64,000 nt of DNA. It comes from Paraburkholderia domus. Its GTDB lineage: Bacteria; Pseudomonadota; Gammaproteobacteria; Burkholderiales; Burkholderiaceae. Under the pieces are notes generated by a model, which was not told the DNA's origin, did not search any database, and saw only the letters and a program-made list of their open reading frames with translations. The translations under genes and the position numbers were made by a program. The stretch is taken from assembly GCF_905220705.1 (NCBI RefSeq), contig NZ_CAJNAT010000011.1, positions 124,001 through 188,000 on the forward strand. The letters run 5' to 3'. This document shows, one piece after another, positions 18,498 to 29,403 of this stretch. How positions within the stretch are numbered: position 1 is the stretch's first letter; the number at the start of each line of letters is the position of its first letter.

Positions 18498-20159
18498 TTA
18501 GCAGGAGTCGCATCGGACGGGCTGCTGTGTCGGGAGCCTTCCTATTCTTCTCAGCCTTCGCGAAGCGCTTCCCGAAATCACAAAACTGAGTGTCGCGAGT
18601 ACCCATACCCCGATGCCGCCGTATAGCATCACCCAGCCAAAACCTGCCATCAGCGCAGCGTGAACAGCGGTTCCAGTGGGATCGATTTGCGCCAATGCTG
18701 GAATTCCCGCTCTGACGGCTTCGACATCTCCCGCGGCGATTTTTTCGGCGAGTCGTGCGAGCAGGCGGGTGTCGATCGTCGCCGGCAGTCTTGTCTTCAG
18801 ATGGAACAGGATGCCGGCAATCAATATCACTCCCATCAACGCGATGTTGATCGCAAGCGTAATCATCCGCGCACTCATGTCGATCCCGGATGCCATGCCC
18901 GCTCGCTCGGCGGGAACCGCACCAGTCGTCGTGTTGGTAACAGGCGTGTTGGTGAGGCCGAGGCCGGCGCCGGCGAGGATGCAACCCGGCAACATGGGCA
19001 ATACGCCGGGATGCGGGACGCTGCTGCCGTATTTCATCAACATGAAACCAAGGCCAATCGTAAACAGGCCGGCAGGTATCGCGATTCCCGAGCCGTAACG
19101 CAAAGCAAGCCGTTCGCCAAGCGGTGGAAAGAGGAGCGTCGGCAGCGTGTAGGCGAGTAGCGCTAATCCTGCGTTCACGCTGTCGTAGCCGAGGCCGATC
19201 TGGAAATAGATCGGCAGATAAATCATGAACGGCCAGAAGCTGAAGTTCATACCCGCGGAGCCCATCAGCGCACCCGAAAATTTCCGGATCCTGAATACGG
19301 AGAAGTCGAACATCGGACGAGCACTGAGTCGCTCAGCACACAGAAAAGCCACCAAGGCGACAGCCGTTGCCGCTAGAACCAGGAGCGCGCGAAGACTCGT
19401 GAAACCAAGGTCCGAGCCCTGTGTGATGTAGTACGTGAGGCCGAACACCGCCAGCGAAAGCGTGACGATGCCGGCAACGTCGAGCGTGTGCGCGTGCGGA
19501 TCGCGTGACGCCTGGACACCGCCGAAAACGAGCGTCAATGTTATGGCGGCAAGCAGCGCGTGAATCCAGAAGACCGATTGCCATCCCGATACGGCAACAA
19601 TCATCCCGCCGATGATCGGTCCAAAGCCCAACCCAATACCGAGAATAATGCCCCACGCGCTGAAGGCTCGGACGCGTTCAGGTCCCTCGCTAAACTGGTG
19701 CGAGAGCACGGCGACCTGGCATATCAGCATCGCGCCCCCACTCGCGCCTTGCAGCAATCGCGCGACGATCAACGTCGGCACGCTCTGCGCGAAACCGCAG
19801 ATCAACGAGGTGATGCCGAATAGCGCGATCCCAATCACGAAAATACGTCTTCGGCCGAATCGGTCCGCAAGCGCTCCTGTCGCCATCAGCACCGTCGTCA
19901 CCCCAAGCGTGTACGCATTCATGATCCATTGCATGCCCTTGAAGTCGCCATGCAAGACCCGCTCGAGTGTGGGCAGGATGACCGGCACGCTGGAGATTTC
20001 AAGGCCGAACATTAGTGAAGCGAGACACACGGCGCCCAACGCCAGGGTGTTCTTGCGAATGGAAAAGCGAGTCGTCGTTTGCTCCGTGGTGCTCGAATTG
20101 GCGGCCACCGCCCCGGGTCGTTCGTCGTGTCTCGGCGGCGCGTTTCTATATCTGGACAT
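18498..20159 (-). CDS. MFS drug-resistance-type exporter (DHA2-like, 14 TM)
   Basis: A 553-residue inner-membrane transporter with a ~40-residue cytoplasmic N-terminus followed by many hydrophobic helices. MFS motif A is visible as GALADRFGRRR after the second helix, and the antiporter-type motif GIGLGFGPIIGGMI lies in the fifth helix. Length and helix number suggest the proton-driven DHA2 (EmrB/QacA-like) group. It is divergent from a LysR gene at 20287, the usual arrangement for an inducible exporter and its regulator. There is no membrane-fusion or outer-membrane partner, so export to the periplasm alone is likely. The substrate cannot be read from sequence. Confidence 0.85.
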   Translation of the reverse strand: MSRYRNAPPRHDERPGAVAANSSTTEQTTTRFSIRKNTLALGAVCLASLMFGLEISSVPVILPTLERVLHGDFKGMQWIMNAYTLGVTTVLMATGALADRFGRRRIFVIGIALFGITSLICGFAQSVPTLIVARLLQGASGGAMLICQVAVLSHQFSEGPERVRAFSAWGIILGIGLGFGPIIGGMIVAVSGWQSVFWIHALLAAITLTLVFGGVQASRDPHAHTLDVAGIVTLSLAVFGLTYYITQGSDLGFTSLRALLVLAATAVALVAFLCAERLSARPMFDFSVFRIRKFSGALMGSAGMNFSFWPFMIYLPIYFQIGLGYDSVNAGLALLAYTLPTLLFPPLGERLALRYGSGIAIPAGLFTIGLGFMLMKYGSSVPHPGVLPMLPGCILAGAGLGLTNTPVTNTTTGAVPAERAGMASGIDMSARMITLAINIALMGVILIAGILFHLKTRLPATIDTRLLARLAEKIAAGDVEAVRAGIPALAQIDPTGTAVHAALMAGFGWVMLYGGIGVWVLATLSFVISGSASRRLRRIGRLPTQQPVRCDSC

Positions 20160-20214
20160 AGGAATTCACCTCAGTAGTCGATGGGCTTGGCCACCATGGA
20201 CTGTGTAATATAGA

Positions 20215-20229
20215 GGGAATTAAAGTCCC
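20215..20229. promoter_or_regulatory. Candidate LysR-type operator between MFS exporter and its regulator
   Basis: GGGA-N7-TCCC lies between the divergent genes, 56 bases before the exporter start and 58 before the LysR start. LysR-type regulators bind short interrupted dyads of this spacing in such gaps. Inference from position and symmetry only. Confidence 0.35.
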
Positions 20230-20286
20230 GATTGACGCAAGTAAATCCCAGAAATGCGTCCTGCGAGGAACCAATGAGGTGAGGGT

Positions 20287-21204
20287 ATGAGTGACATTCT
20301 CGACGGTGTGACGACGTTTGTGCGCGTGGTCGAAACCGGCAGTTTCGCGTTGGCTGCCGACCGCATGAACCTGACGCGCTCGGCCGTCGGCAAAGTCATC
20401 GTGCGACTCGAAAAGCGTCTCGGCGTGCGTCTGCTCAATCGCACGACGCGCAGCCAGAGTCTCACCGAGGACGGGCAAGCGTATTACGACCGTTGCGTGC
20501 GTGCGATCGCTGAACTCGAGGCCGCTGAAGCCGATCTGGACTCGGGGCGTCGCGAACCGAAAGGACGTCTGCGGGTAAGCGTGCCGCAAGCCTTCGGTCA
20601 TCACTGCGTGGCGCCGGTGCTGCTTGGGCTTGCGCGTAAGCATCCGCAATTGAAGATCGACATTTCGATCACCGATCGCTTTGTGGATGTCGTAGAAGAG
20701 GGCTTCGATCTCGTGGTGCGGATCGGTCCACTAGTCGATAGCATGAGTCTGGCGGCGCGGCGACTGGGCGTTCAGTACGCAAGCATTGGCGCCGCGCCGG
20801 CGTATCTGGCCCGGTGTGGCACGCCGCGCCGTGTGGATGAATTCCACGGGCATACGATCATTGCTTATTCACGCCACGGCGTTCTCGAGCCGTGGAATGT
20901 GCTTGATGTCGACGGGCAAATGCGGCGCGCGGAGGTCGAGCCGCAGCTTGGTTTTGATGACATGCAGGGGATCGTGGATGCCGCGATCGCGGGCTTCGGG
21001 CTGGCGTGGTTGCCGAGTTGGCTGCTGGCGCGTTATGTGGCAACGGGTCAGTTGGTGAGCGTGATGGAGAACTGCTTTCGCCCTTCTCAGGAGATCCACG
21101 TTGTGTGGCCGAAGAGTCGGTATCTCGCGTTGAAGACGCGCTGCGCGATCGATGCGCTTGTCGCTGAGATTCCCGCCATGGTCGGGGCGCCATCGGCGAA
21201 CTGA
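20287..21204 (+). CDS. LysR-family transcriptional regulator
   Basis: A 305-residue regulator with an N-terminal winged helix-turn-helix (residues ~1-60: FVRVVETGSFALAADRMNLTRSAV, then RLEKRLGVRLLNRTTRSQSLT), followed by a LysR substrate-binding domain. The sequence and the GRLRVSVPQAFG segment at the start of the effector domain resemble the large group of LysR repressors or activators of neighbouring MFS exporters. It is transcribed divergently from the DHA2 exporter at 18498-20159 with a 127-base shared regulatory gap. A GAGGTGAGGG Shine-Dalgarno sequence immediately precedes the ATG. The effector is unknown. Confidence 0.92.
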   Translation: MSDILDGVTTFVRVVETGSFALAADRMNLTRSAVGKVIVRLEKRLGVRLLNRTTRSQSLTEDGQAYYDRCVRAIAELEAAEADLDSGRREPKGRLRVSVPQAFGHHCVAPVLLGLARKHPQLKIDISITDRFVDVVEEGFDLVVRIGPLVDSMSLAARRLGVQYASIGAAPAYLARCGTPRRVDEFHGHTIIAYSRHGVLEPWNVLDVDGQMRRAEVEPQLGFDDMQGIVDAAIAGFGLAWLPSWLLARYVATGQLVSVMENCFRPSQEIHVVWPKSRYLALKTRCAIDALVAEIPAMVGAPSAN

Positions 21205-21206
21205 CT

Positions 21207-21246
21207 GGGAGGAGACGCGCCCGCTGCTGTCACGGCCGCTCCTCCC
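21207..21246. terminator. Inverted repeat between convergent lysR and receptor genes
   Basis: GGGAGGAG (21207-21214) and CTCCTCCC (21239-21246) form a perfect 8-bp stem with a 24-base loop, filling the gap between two convergent genes. A bidirectional terminator is plausible, though the T-tract is poor. Confidence 0.45.
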
Positions 21247-21260
21247 TTCGCGCGGATTGC

Positions 21261-23453
21261 TTAGAATTGCAAAGTAGCGCTAGCCACAGCAGTCCGTGTC
21301 GGCGAAGGCGCCACGTAGTAGCCCCACGCCGTGGTCCAGTACCGTCGGTTGAACAGATTGTTGATTCCCGCGCGGAACGTCACATCCTTGCCGGCAATTT
21401 TCGTCTCGTAGCGGCCGCTCAAATCGTAAGTGACATAAGCCGGCACGAACTGCGAGTTAGCAGCGTCGACCGCCTGGTTGCCCACATACTTGCCGCCGAA
21501 CGCCAGCGTCAACGGACGCAAATACGACGGGTTGTATTCGACACGGCCGGTTACGGTGAACCGCGGCGCTCCATACACGCGCTTGCCTTCGACGGTTGGA
21601 TCGTCGACATCGACGGCCTTCGTGTCGAGCCACATCACGCCACCCATCACGCGCCATTCGCTCGTCAGCGCAAGCCAGCCGCTTGCATCGACGCCGGTAT
21701 AGCGCTTCGTGCCATCCTGCACGAAGATGTTGGCCGAGTTCGTATAGTTGTAGCCCTGATCGACACGGAACAGCGCGAGATTGGCGCCCCACTTGCTGTG
21801 GTCCGTCTTGAAGCCGATTTCATACTGCTTGCTCTTCAGCGGGCCGAACGTCTGCGGGTAGTTGAGGTTGGTGTTCGATGCCGCGCCACCCTGTTCCAAC
21901 GATTCGACATAGCTCGCGTACACCGTCGAATACGGATCGGTCTTGAACATCAGCGCGAAGGTCGGTGTAACCGGATCCGCGCTGTATTGCGACGTCACCG
22001 CACCCGTCGGGTCGTACACGTGCTGTTGATATTGCGTGTATCGCACGCCGACCAGCGCGGAAAGACGTGAAGTGAACTGCACCGTATCGCTCGCGTACAC
22101 GGCGGCCTGCGTGGTGCGCTGCTGACGATAAAGCTCGGAGCCGATACTGACTTCATCGTTGGTCAACAGTGTGCTGTTGTACAGATTGCCGTTGCCGAGG
22201 AAGTAGCCGTTATTCCAGCCGACGCTGTTGCTGTACTCGCTGGTCTGGGTCTCGAAGCCCGCGCCGACCACCACATCGTGCTTGACGCTGCCGGTGTTGA
22301 ACTTGCCCTGCACCATCGCGTCGACGTTCTGGTAGAAGTAACGCGTCATCGCCGCATAGAGCGTGTTCGAATAGTTGCCCGCGTTGTCGGTGACGAACAG
22401 GAAGCTATCCGAATTGGTGCGGTTTTCCTTCGCAAAACGGTACTTCACGCTCGCATGCCAGTTCTCGGAGAGGCGGTAATCAAGCCCCGTGCCGAACGAG
22501 GCCATCTCGGTCTGGTAGTAATTCTGCGGTTGCGTCAACGCATGAGTGACGGTGCTTGCGTCGGGAATGCCAAGGCCGCTGCCGAACATCAGACCGAATA
22601 GCGTGCCGTTGGTCTTGCGCTTCTGATAGAACGCGTCGGCGCTAAAGGTCAGGTCCGGCGTAATGCGGAAGTCGAAGGCCAGCGAGGCCACCTGGCGGCG
22701 CACATGACCGTGGTCTTCAGCGGTGTTGCCGTCTTCGTTGACGAGGTTCAGGCGGTAGCCGAAACGGTTGTCGTTGCCGAAGCGGCCGCCCAGATCGACC
22801 GCTTCGCTGAATACGCCGGCCGACTTGTAGCCGATCGAGATGCTGCGGTACGGATCGTCGGTCGGGCGCTTCAGCACGTAGTTGACGATGCCGCCCGGCG
22901 AGCCGAAGCCGTACATGAAGCCGGACAGGCCCTTGAGCAATTCGACCTGTTCGAACGGTTCGAGCGAGAGATCGGTGTCCCATGACGGGAAAGTCTGGCC
23001 GTCGACCTTGATGCTGTTCAGCGTGTCGATCGGCATGCCGCGCACGTTGAACATCGAGTTTTCGCTGATCGCATTCTCGCTGCTGACCGATACCGCCGGG
23101 TCGTACTTGAACAGATCGTTGGCGGTCGTCGCCATCAGGTCCTGCGCCTCGTCGCTCGTCATCACGTGTGTCGAGAACGGCGTGTCCACCTGCTTGCGCG
23201 AACCCAGTGCGCCGGCGCTGACGGTGTCAGCCTGTGCGACGGTGGTGTCTTTCGTTGCCGAGACGCTCACGGCCGGCAATGTGGCGGCGGCGTCACTGGC
23301 CGGCGCCGCCTGCGCCCATCCTGACGATGACAGCGTGGACAACGATAAACCGACACTGACAAAGAGCCCGGCGCTGAGTAGCGACGGAGTACGACGGTGG
23401 CCGCGCATAAACGTTGGCCGCGCTAGGCGGTCGGCGACAAATGGTTTCTGCAT
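21261..23453 (-). CDS. Orphan TonB-dependent siderophore receptor
   Basis: Outer-membrane receptor of about 730 residues. It has a hydrophobic signal sequence (SAGLFVSVGLSLSTLSSSGWAQA), a plug domain (FSTHVMTSDEAQDLMATTA; FNVRGMPID; FMYGFGSPGGIVNYVLKRPT) and a barrel ending in ATLQF, the canonical terminal Phe. The plug resembles ferric hydroxamate/coprogen-type receptors, so import of a xenosiderophore is a reasonable guess. No siderophore synthesis genes adjoin it. The start is uncertain: ATG at 23453 is used here; the frame extends to a TTG at 23489, and another ATG lies at 23408. None has a good ribosome site. A Fur-like box at 23567-23581 suggests iron repression. Confidence 0.87.
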   Translation of the reverse strand: MQKPFVADRLARPTFMRGHRRTPSLLSAGLFVSVGLSLSTLSSSGWAQAAPASDAAATLPAVSVSATKDTTVAQADTVSAGALGSRKQVDTPFSTHVMTSDEAQDLMATTANDLFKYDPAVSVSSENAISENSMFNVRGMPIDTLNSIKVDGQTFPSWDTDLSLEPFEQVELLKGLSGFMYGFGSPGGIVNYVLKRPTDDPYRSISIGYKSAGVFSEAVDLGGRFGNDNRFGYRLNLVNEDGNTAEDHGHVRRQVASLAFDFRITPDLTFSADAFYQKRKTNGTLFGLMFGSGLGIPDASTVTHALTQPQNYYQTEMASFGTGLDYRLSENWHASVKYRFAKENRTNSDSFLFVTDNAGNYSNTLYAAMTRYFYQNVDAMVQGKFNTGSVKHDVVVGAGFETQTSEYSNSVGWNNGYFLGNGNLYNSTLLTNDEVSIGSELYRQQRTTQAAVYASDTVQFTSRLSALVGVRYTQYQQHVYDPTGAVTSQYSADPVTPTFALMFKTDPYSTVYASYVESLEQGGAASNTNLNYPQTFGPLKSKQYEIGFKTDHSKWGANLALFRVDQGYNYTNSANIFVQDGTKRYTGVDASGWLALTSEWRVMGGVMWLDTKAVDVDDPTVEGKRVYGAPRFTVTGRVEYNPSYLRPLTLAFGGKYVGNQAVDAANSQFVPAYVTYDLSGRYETKIAGKDVTFRAGINNLFNRRYWTTAWGYYVAPSPTRTAVASATLQF

Positions 23454-23566
23454 GTTGTTTGAATTGGGCAGCGTAGCGCCGCGCACCAAAGATGTGCGAA
23501 ACGGCTGGGTTCGAGCGAGTGGTGGTTAAACGAATGCTTCAGACTGCGATTTTGTACGAATGGTAA

Positions 23567-23581
23567 TGCATATGATTCGCA
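23567..23581 (-). promoter_or_regulatory. Candidate Fur box upstream of orphan receptor
   Basis: On the minus strand TGCGAAT-C-ATATGCA is a near-perfect 7-1-7 dyad resembling the Fur consensus TGATAATnATTATCA, flanked by AT-rich sequence (TTAA before, TTACC after). It lies about 115 bases upstream of the receptor ATG at 23453, a position suitable for promoter occlusion. The rest of the 370-base gap holds no other recognisable gene. Confidence 0.6.
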
Positions 23582-23614
23582 TTAACAATCTATTTCGCAT
23601 CGCAAGTCATCTAT

Positions 23615-23633
23615 AAGACATCTGTCTTAAGAC
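23615..23633. promoter_or_regulatory. Overlapping palindromes between receptor and icd
   Basis: AAGACA-TC-TGTCTT (23615-23628) overlaps the perfect 10-bp palindrome GTCTTAAGAC (23624-23633). The composite could be an operator for an unknown dimeric regulator serving either divergent gene. No T-run or RBS context suggests another role. Confidence 0.35.
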
Positions 23634-23859
23634 ATGGGGCATTTGGCTCAAAGCCTTGTCTGGCGGGGCTTCGCCCTGTTCTGGACGGTGCGGGGATATG
23701 TTTGTTTAGCAGCGAGTAGAGGAAAACACGCATATACTCACGGTCGGGCCGTAAAAAGTAGTGCCGTGGGTCGCGCTGCGTTTTTGCTGCTTCGTCGCAA
23801 CTCGCGGGCTCAGCGCCACGAACGCTCTGTCTATCACTTCACCTAGCAAAGCATCAAAC

Positions 23860-26088
<2,229 letters not shown>

Positions 26089-26170
26089 GGTACTCGATGA
26101 GGTGCTGAATGACGTACTGAGGCGGTTGCCCAAGGTACCGAAACAGGCACTGAAGTAAGCAGTAAGCAAG

Positions 26171-26199
26171 ACGATGGCGCTCTTCAGGAGCGCCATCGT
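26171..26199 (+). terminator. Rho-independent terminator of icd
   Basis: A perfect 12-bp GC-rich stem, 26171-26182 pairing with 26188-26199, with loop TTCAG, followed by CGTTTCTACTC. It lies 83 bases after the icd stop and before the convergent small gene. Confidence 0.8.
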
Positions 26200-26240
26200 C
26201 GTTTCTACTCGTCCTACATGAGTGGCGGTCATGCCTGCCC

Positions 26241-26468
26241 TCACACGTGAACGATTTCCCAATCGCAGAGCTTTTCTGGAATTTCGAGCGTCGACGTGTC
26301 GCCTTCGGACAGATGCGTGCAGCTCAAGCCGCGTGCGACTTCATCGGCGGCCTGTTCCGGGCAGGAAAACTCTCCGAGCGTTTCGTTGCCGTAGGTTGCC
26401 TCCCAACCATCCTGACCCGGCATGATGTAGAACGCTCCCTGGGTCGAGCCAAAGCGAAAGCCTTTCAT
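26241..26468 (-). CDS. Small conserved hypothetical protein (75 aa)
   Basis: Acidic, soluble 75-residue protein with no signal peptide or membrane segment. Visible features are GWEATYGNETLGEFSCPEQA, then a possible helix (ADEVARGL), then an acidic TSTLEIPEKLCDWEIV tail. The pattern of a tryptophan strand, then LGxFxxPxxAAxxVAxG, looks like a small conserved domain; I do not know its function. The start at 26468 is chosen because GGGAG lies eight bases upstream; the in-frame ATG at 26489 would place that ribosome site inside the gene. It is convergent with icd and downstream of the icd terminator, and has its own 384-base upstream gap. Confidence 0.7.
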   Translation of the reverse strand: MKGFRFGSTQGAFYIMPGQDGWEATYGNETLGEFSCPEQAADEVARGLSCTHLSEGDTSTLEIPEKLCDWEIVHV

Positions 26469-26489
26469 TTTTAGTCTCCCAATTGCCAA

Positions 26490-26873
26490 TTAAAAACTGT
26501 AATGCCGTGGCGGCTTCAGGTAGGGGCGGGGGACTCACTGCGACTGCGTTTTCGTCCCGTCTTTCGCTGCACCCTTTTCGCTGCGTCCCTGAAGCGTCGG
26601 CTCTTGTAAAAGAGTCTACGTCAGCGAGTCACGGCGCAAGGGGTTGTTAGACGGTTGATTCGATCAAAAAATATCGTTTAAAAATAATGGCTTGCGATCA
26701 TCATTTTACGATGTGCAACGTGGGGCGACATTGCGAAATGGCCGATTTGTGCCACGCAGCACGATTTTTTACGAAGCAAGGGCTCATTCCGCATCGTGAA
26801 ATTTTGGCGTCCCGGTCAAATAGTGGGCCGTCATGCACGTGGCGCAGCGAAACGCCGCGCGTGATCGCTCCGT
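26490..26873. other. Gene-free gap between small protein and hydrolase
   Basis: No convincing gene here. It holds a dispersed inverted repeat GCTTCAGG (26513-26520)/CCTGAAGC (26588-26595), a short CTCTT-GTAA-AAGAG hairpin at 26601-26614, and an AT-rich patch near 26665-26700 that could be promoter DNA. A 71-codon frame at 26687-26902 runs antisense into the hydrolase end and has no ribosome site or family character. Confidence 0.5.
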
Positions 26874-27680
26874 TCAGGGAAGAACCCGCTTCAGAAAAGT
26901 GAGCATGACGCGGTTGAATTGCGCTGGCCGTTGCAGCGGGGCGAAATGGCTCACGCCAGGCAGGAGAGTCAACGCCGCGCCGGGAATGCTGCGGGCAAGG
27001 TAGTCGGCGTGTTCCGGCTTGATGAACTCGTCGTGTTCGCTTTGGACGATCGCAACCGGCACACGGATCCCGGCCAGATCGTGTGCCGAGTAATTGGGCT
27101 GGGTTCTCATCATTTCGCTGACGGCGCCGACAAATGCGTCGAAGTCGTCGGGCGTGGCCGAGAGTTGCGCATAGTCTTTGGCATGCCTGCCGAAACACCG
27201 ATCAATGATCGGCGTCGGCACGAATTCCTTCGTCCCGCTCGGATCCACGTTGCAGCCGAAGAAAAACACGCCCGCGACGCGCTCCGGGGCTTGGCGACCC
27301 AGCACCAGGGCGACGCAGGCACCGTCGCTCCAGCCCACCATCGCGGCCCGGTCGAGCTGCAGCGTGTCCATCACGGCCAGGACGTCGGACGCCATCAGCT
27401 CGTACATATAGGGGCGCGCATCGCGGGTGCTGCGCCCATGGCCGCGGCTATCGACGACCACCGCGCGATGCCCGGAGCCAACCAGCGCCGGAACCTGATA
27501 GCCCCAGTTGCCGCTGTGCCCCAGACCGCCGTGCAGCAGGATCACCGGCTCGCCGGTTCCATATGACGCGTACCAGATTCGCGCGCCTTCGTGCTCGACG
27601 TAGCCCTGCTCGTTCGAGGCCGGCAGTGGGGTCGCGCCATGGGCTTCGAAATGGGTGAGGTCGTCGTCGTGGAATTCCAT
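26874..27680 (-). CDS. Alpha/beta-hydrolase fold esterase or lactonase
   Basis: A 268-residue soluble hydrolase. The catalytic triad is readable: nucleophile Ser118 in GWSDG, Asp217 in SEHDEF, and His245 in VSHFAPL. The oxyanion-hole motif is HGGLGHSGNWG at 50-60. The overall pattern matches the small alpha/beta hydrolases of aromatic ring-cleavage and ester metabolism, but substrate cannot be assigned. AAGGAA precedes the ATG by about seven bases. It lies downstream of the acyl-CoA synthetase/MFS operon on the same strand but is separated from it by a LysR relic and about 170 bases, so co-transcription is possible but not certain. Confidence 0.88.
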   Translation of the reverse strand: MEFHDDDLTHFEAHGATPLPASNEQGYVEHEGARIWYASYGTGEPVILLHGGLGHSGNWGYQVPALVGSGHRAVVVDSRGHGRSTRDARPYMYELMASDVLAVMDTLQLDRAAMVGWSDGACVALVLGRQAPERVAGVFFFGCNVDPSGTKEFVPTPIIDRCFGRHAKDYAQLSATPDDFDAFVGAVSEMMRTQPNYSAHDLAGIRVPVAIVQSEHDEFIKPEHADYLARSIPGAALTLLPGVSHFAPLQRPAQFNRVMLTFLKRVLP

Positions 27681-27721
27681 GAGCGGTTCCTTCCTGGTGA
27701 GCGCAGCAACCCAAAGATCTG

Positions 27722-27811
27722 TTAGGTTGCCAGCGCCGCGACCAGAAAATCAACCAGGCTACGAATTTTCGCGTTCGGACGCTGCTTGGGCAGCGTCAAT
27801 ACCGGGCGCGG
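27722..27811 (-). pseudogene. Relic of a LysR regulator C-terminus
   Basis: Reading the minus strand down to a TAA at 27722-27724 gives PRPVLTLPKQRPNAKIRSL then VDFLVAALAT, the typical end of a LysR effector domain (vRxLVDFLvxxL). No start codon, helix-turn-helix or upstream effector domain accompanies it, and further upstream the frame enters the tail of the MFS gene. It appears to be the remaining fragment of a deleted regulator gene. Confidence 0.55.
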
Positions 27812-27852
27812 TCCGGCGGGGCCGGCGGAGAGGCCGGCCTTGCCAGACGCGT

Positions 27853-29247
27853 TCAATGATTCGTCTGCCCGAGTCCATGCTGCGGCGGTACATTCGAATT
27901 GCCAGCCACTGTGGTATTCGAAACGCTTCTCCCCGGTGCCGGAAACACCACCAGCATCAACACAACGCCTGCCAGCAGCACTACCGCCAGTCCAATCAGC
28001 CCATATTGCGCGCTGCCGGTCTGCGTCTTGACCCAGCCGACGAACGCCGGACTCACGAAGCCGCCGGTACCGCCGAGACTCGTGATCATCGCGATGCCGC
28101 CGGCCGCCGACGAACGCGGCAAGAAGGTCTGCGGAATCGTCCAGAACACGACAAAGGAGCCGTACGACGCAGCCGCCGCCAGCGCCAGCAAACCCACACC
28201 GAGCGCGACGTTATGACCGGCGGCCGGCAGCAGCGCGAATGCCAGCGCGGTCACGCAAGCGCTGGCCGTGACGTGCCAGCGCCGCTCCATGGTCCGGTCG
28301 GAACTGGCGCCCACCACATAGGTGCCGAGCGCAGCCGCAATGAAGACGAGCGCGGACAGGAGCCCAATGTCCAGCACGTTGGCGACGCCCATATCGCGGA
28401 TGATCGTCGGTGCCCAGAAGCCGATCGCGTTGAACGGCATCATCACCGCGAAATAGACGAGCGCCGCGAAATACACACGTGGGTTCGCGAGTGCGCCGCG
28501 CAGTCCGTCGAGATGGCCGGTCTGCTTGGTCTTCTCATCGGCGGCGAGTTCACGCGACACCAGCGCTTTCTCGCGTTCGTCGAGCCAGCTGACATCTTCC
28601 GGCCTGTCGCCGAGCGTGAGGAACGCAACGATTCCGAGCGTCACCGCTGGCACGCCTTCGAGAAGGAACAGCCACTGCCAGCCCGGCAAGCCGCCCACAC
28701 CCGCGAGCCGCGTCATGATGAACCCGGACATCGGGCCGCCAATGATCCCCGCTACCGCGGTCGCCATCATCAGAAACGCGGTCACCCGTGCGCGCCGCGC
28801 GCCGGGAAACCAGCAGCTCAGATAAAAGATGATGCCGGGGAAGAAGCCCGCTTCGGTCACGCCGAGCAGGAAGCGCATTGCATAGAACTGCGTCGGCGTG
28901 CGCACGAACATCATCAGACTCGATACCAGCCCCCACGCGAACATGATGCGCAACAACGTGCGGCGTGCGCCGACGCGCTGCATCCACAGATTGCTCGGGA
29001 CTTCGAACAGCACGTAGCCGATGAAGAAAAGCCCTGCGCCCAAGCCATAAGTCGACTCAGAGAAGCCGAGGTCGTGCATGAACTGCAGCTTGGCAAAGCT
29101 GATATTGACGCGGTCGATATAGCTGATCACGTAGCAGAGAAACAGCAACGGAATCAGCCGGAAAAAGATCTTGCGGTAAGTGCGTTCGACTTCGACGGCC
29201 GTGAGGTCGTCCGTGGTCGATGTGCCTGAATGCGAATAGCCGTGCAT
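27853..29247 (-). CDS. MFS carboxylate transporter (ACS family)
   Basis: A 464-residue inner-membrane symporter. Family signatures are RLIPLLFLCYVISYIDRVNI in the first helix, the YGLGAGLFFIGYVLFEVPSN region, and LGVTEAGFFPGIIFYLSCW, all typical of the anion:cation symporter group that imports aromatic or organic acids. The start at 29247 is set by similarity; the frame reaches 29373 without family character. It follows the acyl-CoA synthetase gene by 156 bases on the same strand, so it probably imports the acid activated by that enzyme. The C-terminal end overlaps what may be remnants of a former neighbour. Confidence 0.88.
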   Translation of the reverse strand: MHGYSHSGTSTTDDLTAVEVERTYRKIFFRLIPLLFLCYVISYIDRVNISFAKLQFMHDLGFSESTYGLGAGLFFIGYVLFEVPSNLWMQRVGARRTLLRIMFAWGLVSSLMMFVRTPTQFYAMRFLLGVTEAGFFPGIIFYLSCWFPGARRARVTAFLMMATAVAGIIGGPMSGFIMTRLAGVGGLPGWQWLFLLEGVPAVTLGIVAFLTLGDRPEDVSWLDEREKALVSRELAADEKTKQTGHLDGLRGALANPRVYFAALVYFAVMMPFNAIGFWAPTIIRDMGVANVLDIGLLSALVFIAAALGTYVVGASSDRTMERRWHVTASACVTALAFALLPAAGHNVALGVGLLALAAAASYGSFVVFWTIPQTFLPRSSAAGGIAMITSLGGTGGFVSPAFVGWVKTQTGSAQYGLIGLAVVLLAGVVLMLVVFPAPGRSVSNTTVAGNSNVPPQHGLGQTNH

Positions 29248-29403
29248 GATGGTCTCGCGAAGAATGCCAACTGCGGTGGGTGTCGCTGCGCATGTTGCGA
29301 TGCGTATTGCCGCGCGTGGTGCGGTTTTAGCGCGATGCATAACACTGCATGTAGCGCGGCAAATCAGCGACATCCGGTCTCAAAGCGGCCTGGCACCGCT
29401 TCA

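Noticed and set aside
26687..26902. 71-codon + strand frame before the hydrolase
   Set aside because: Overlaps the hydrolase 3' end antisense, with Cys/His-rich random composition and no ribosome site.
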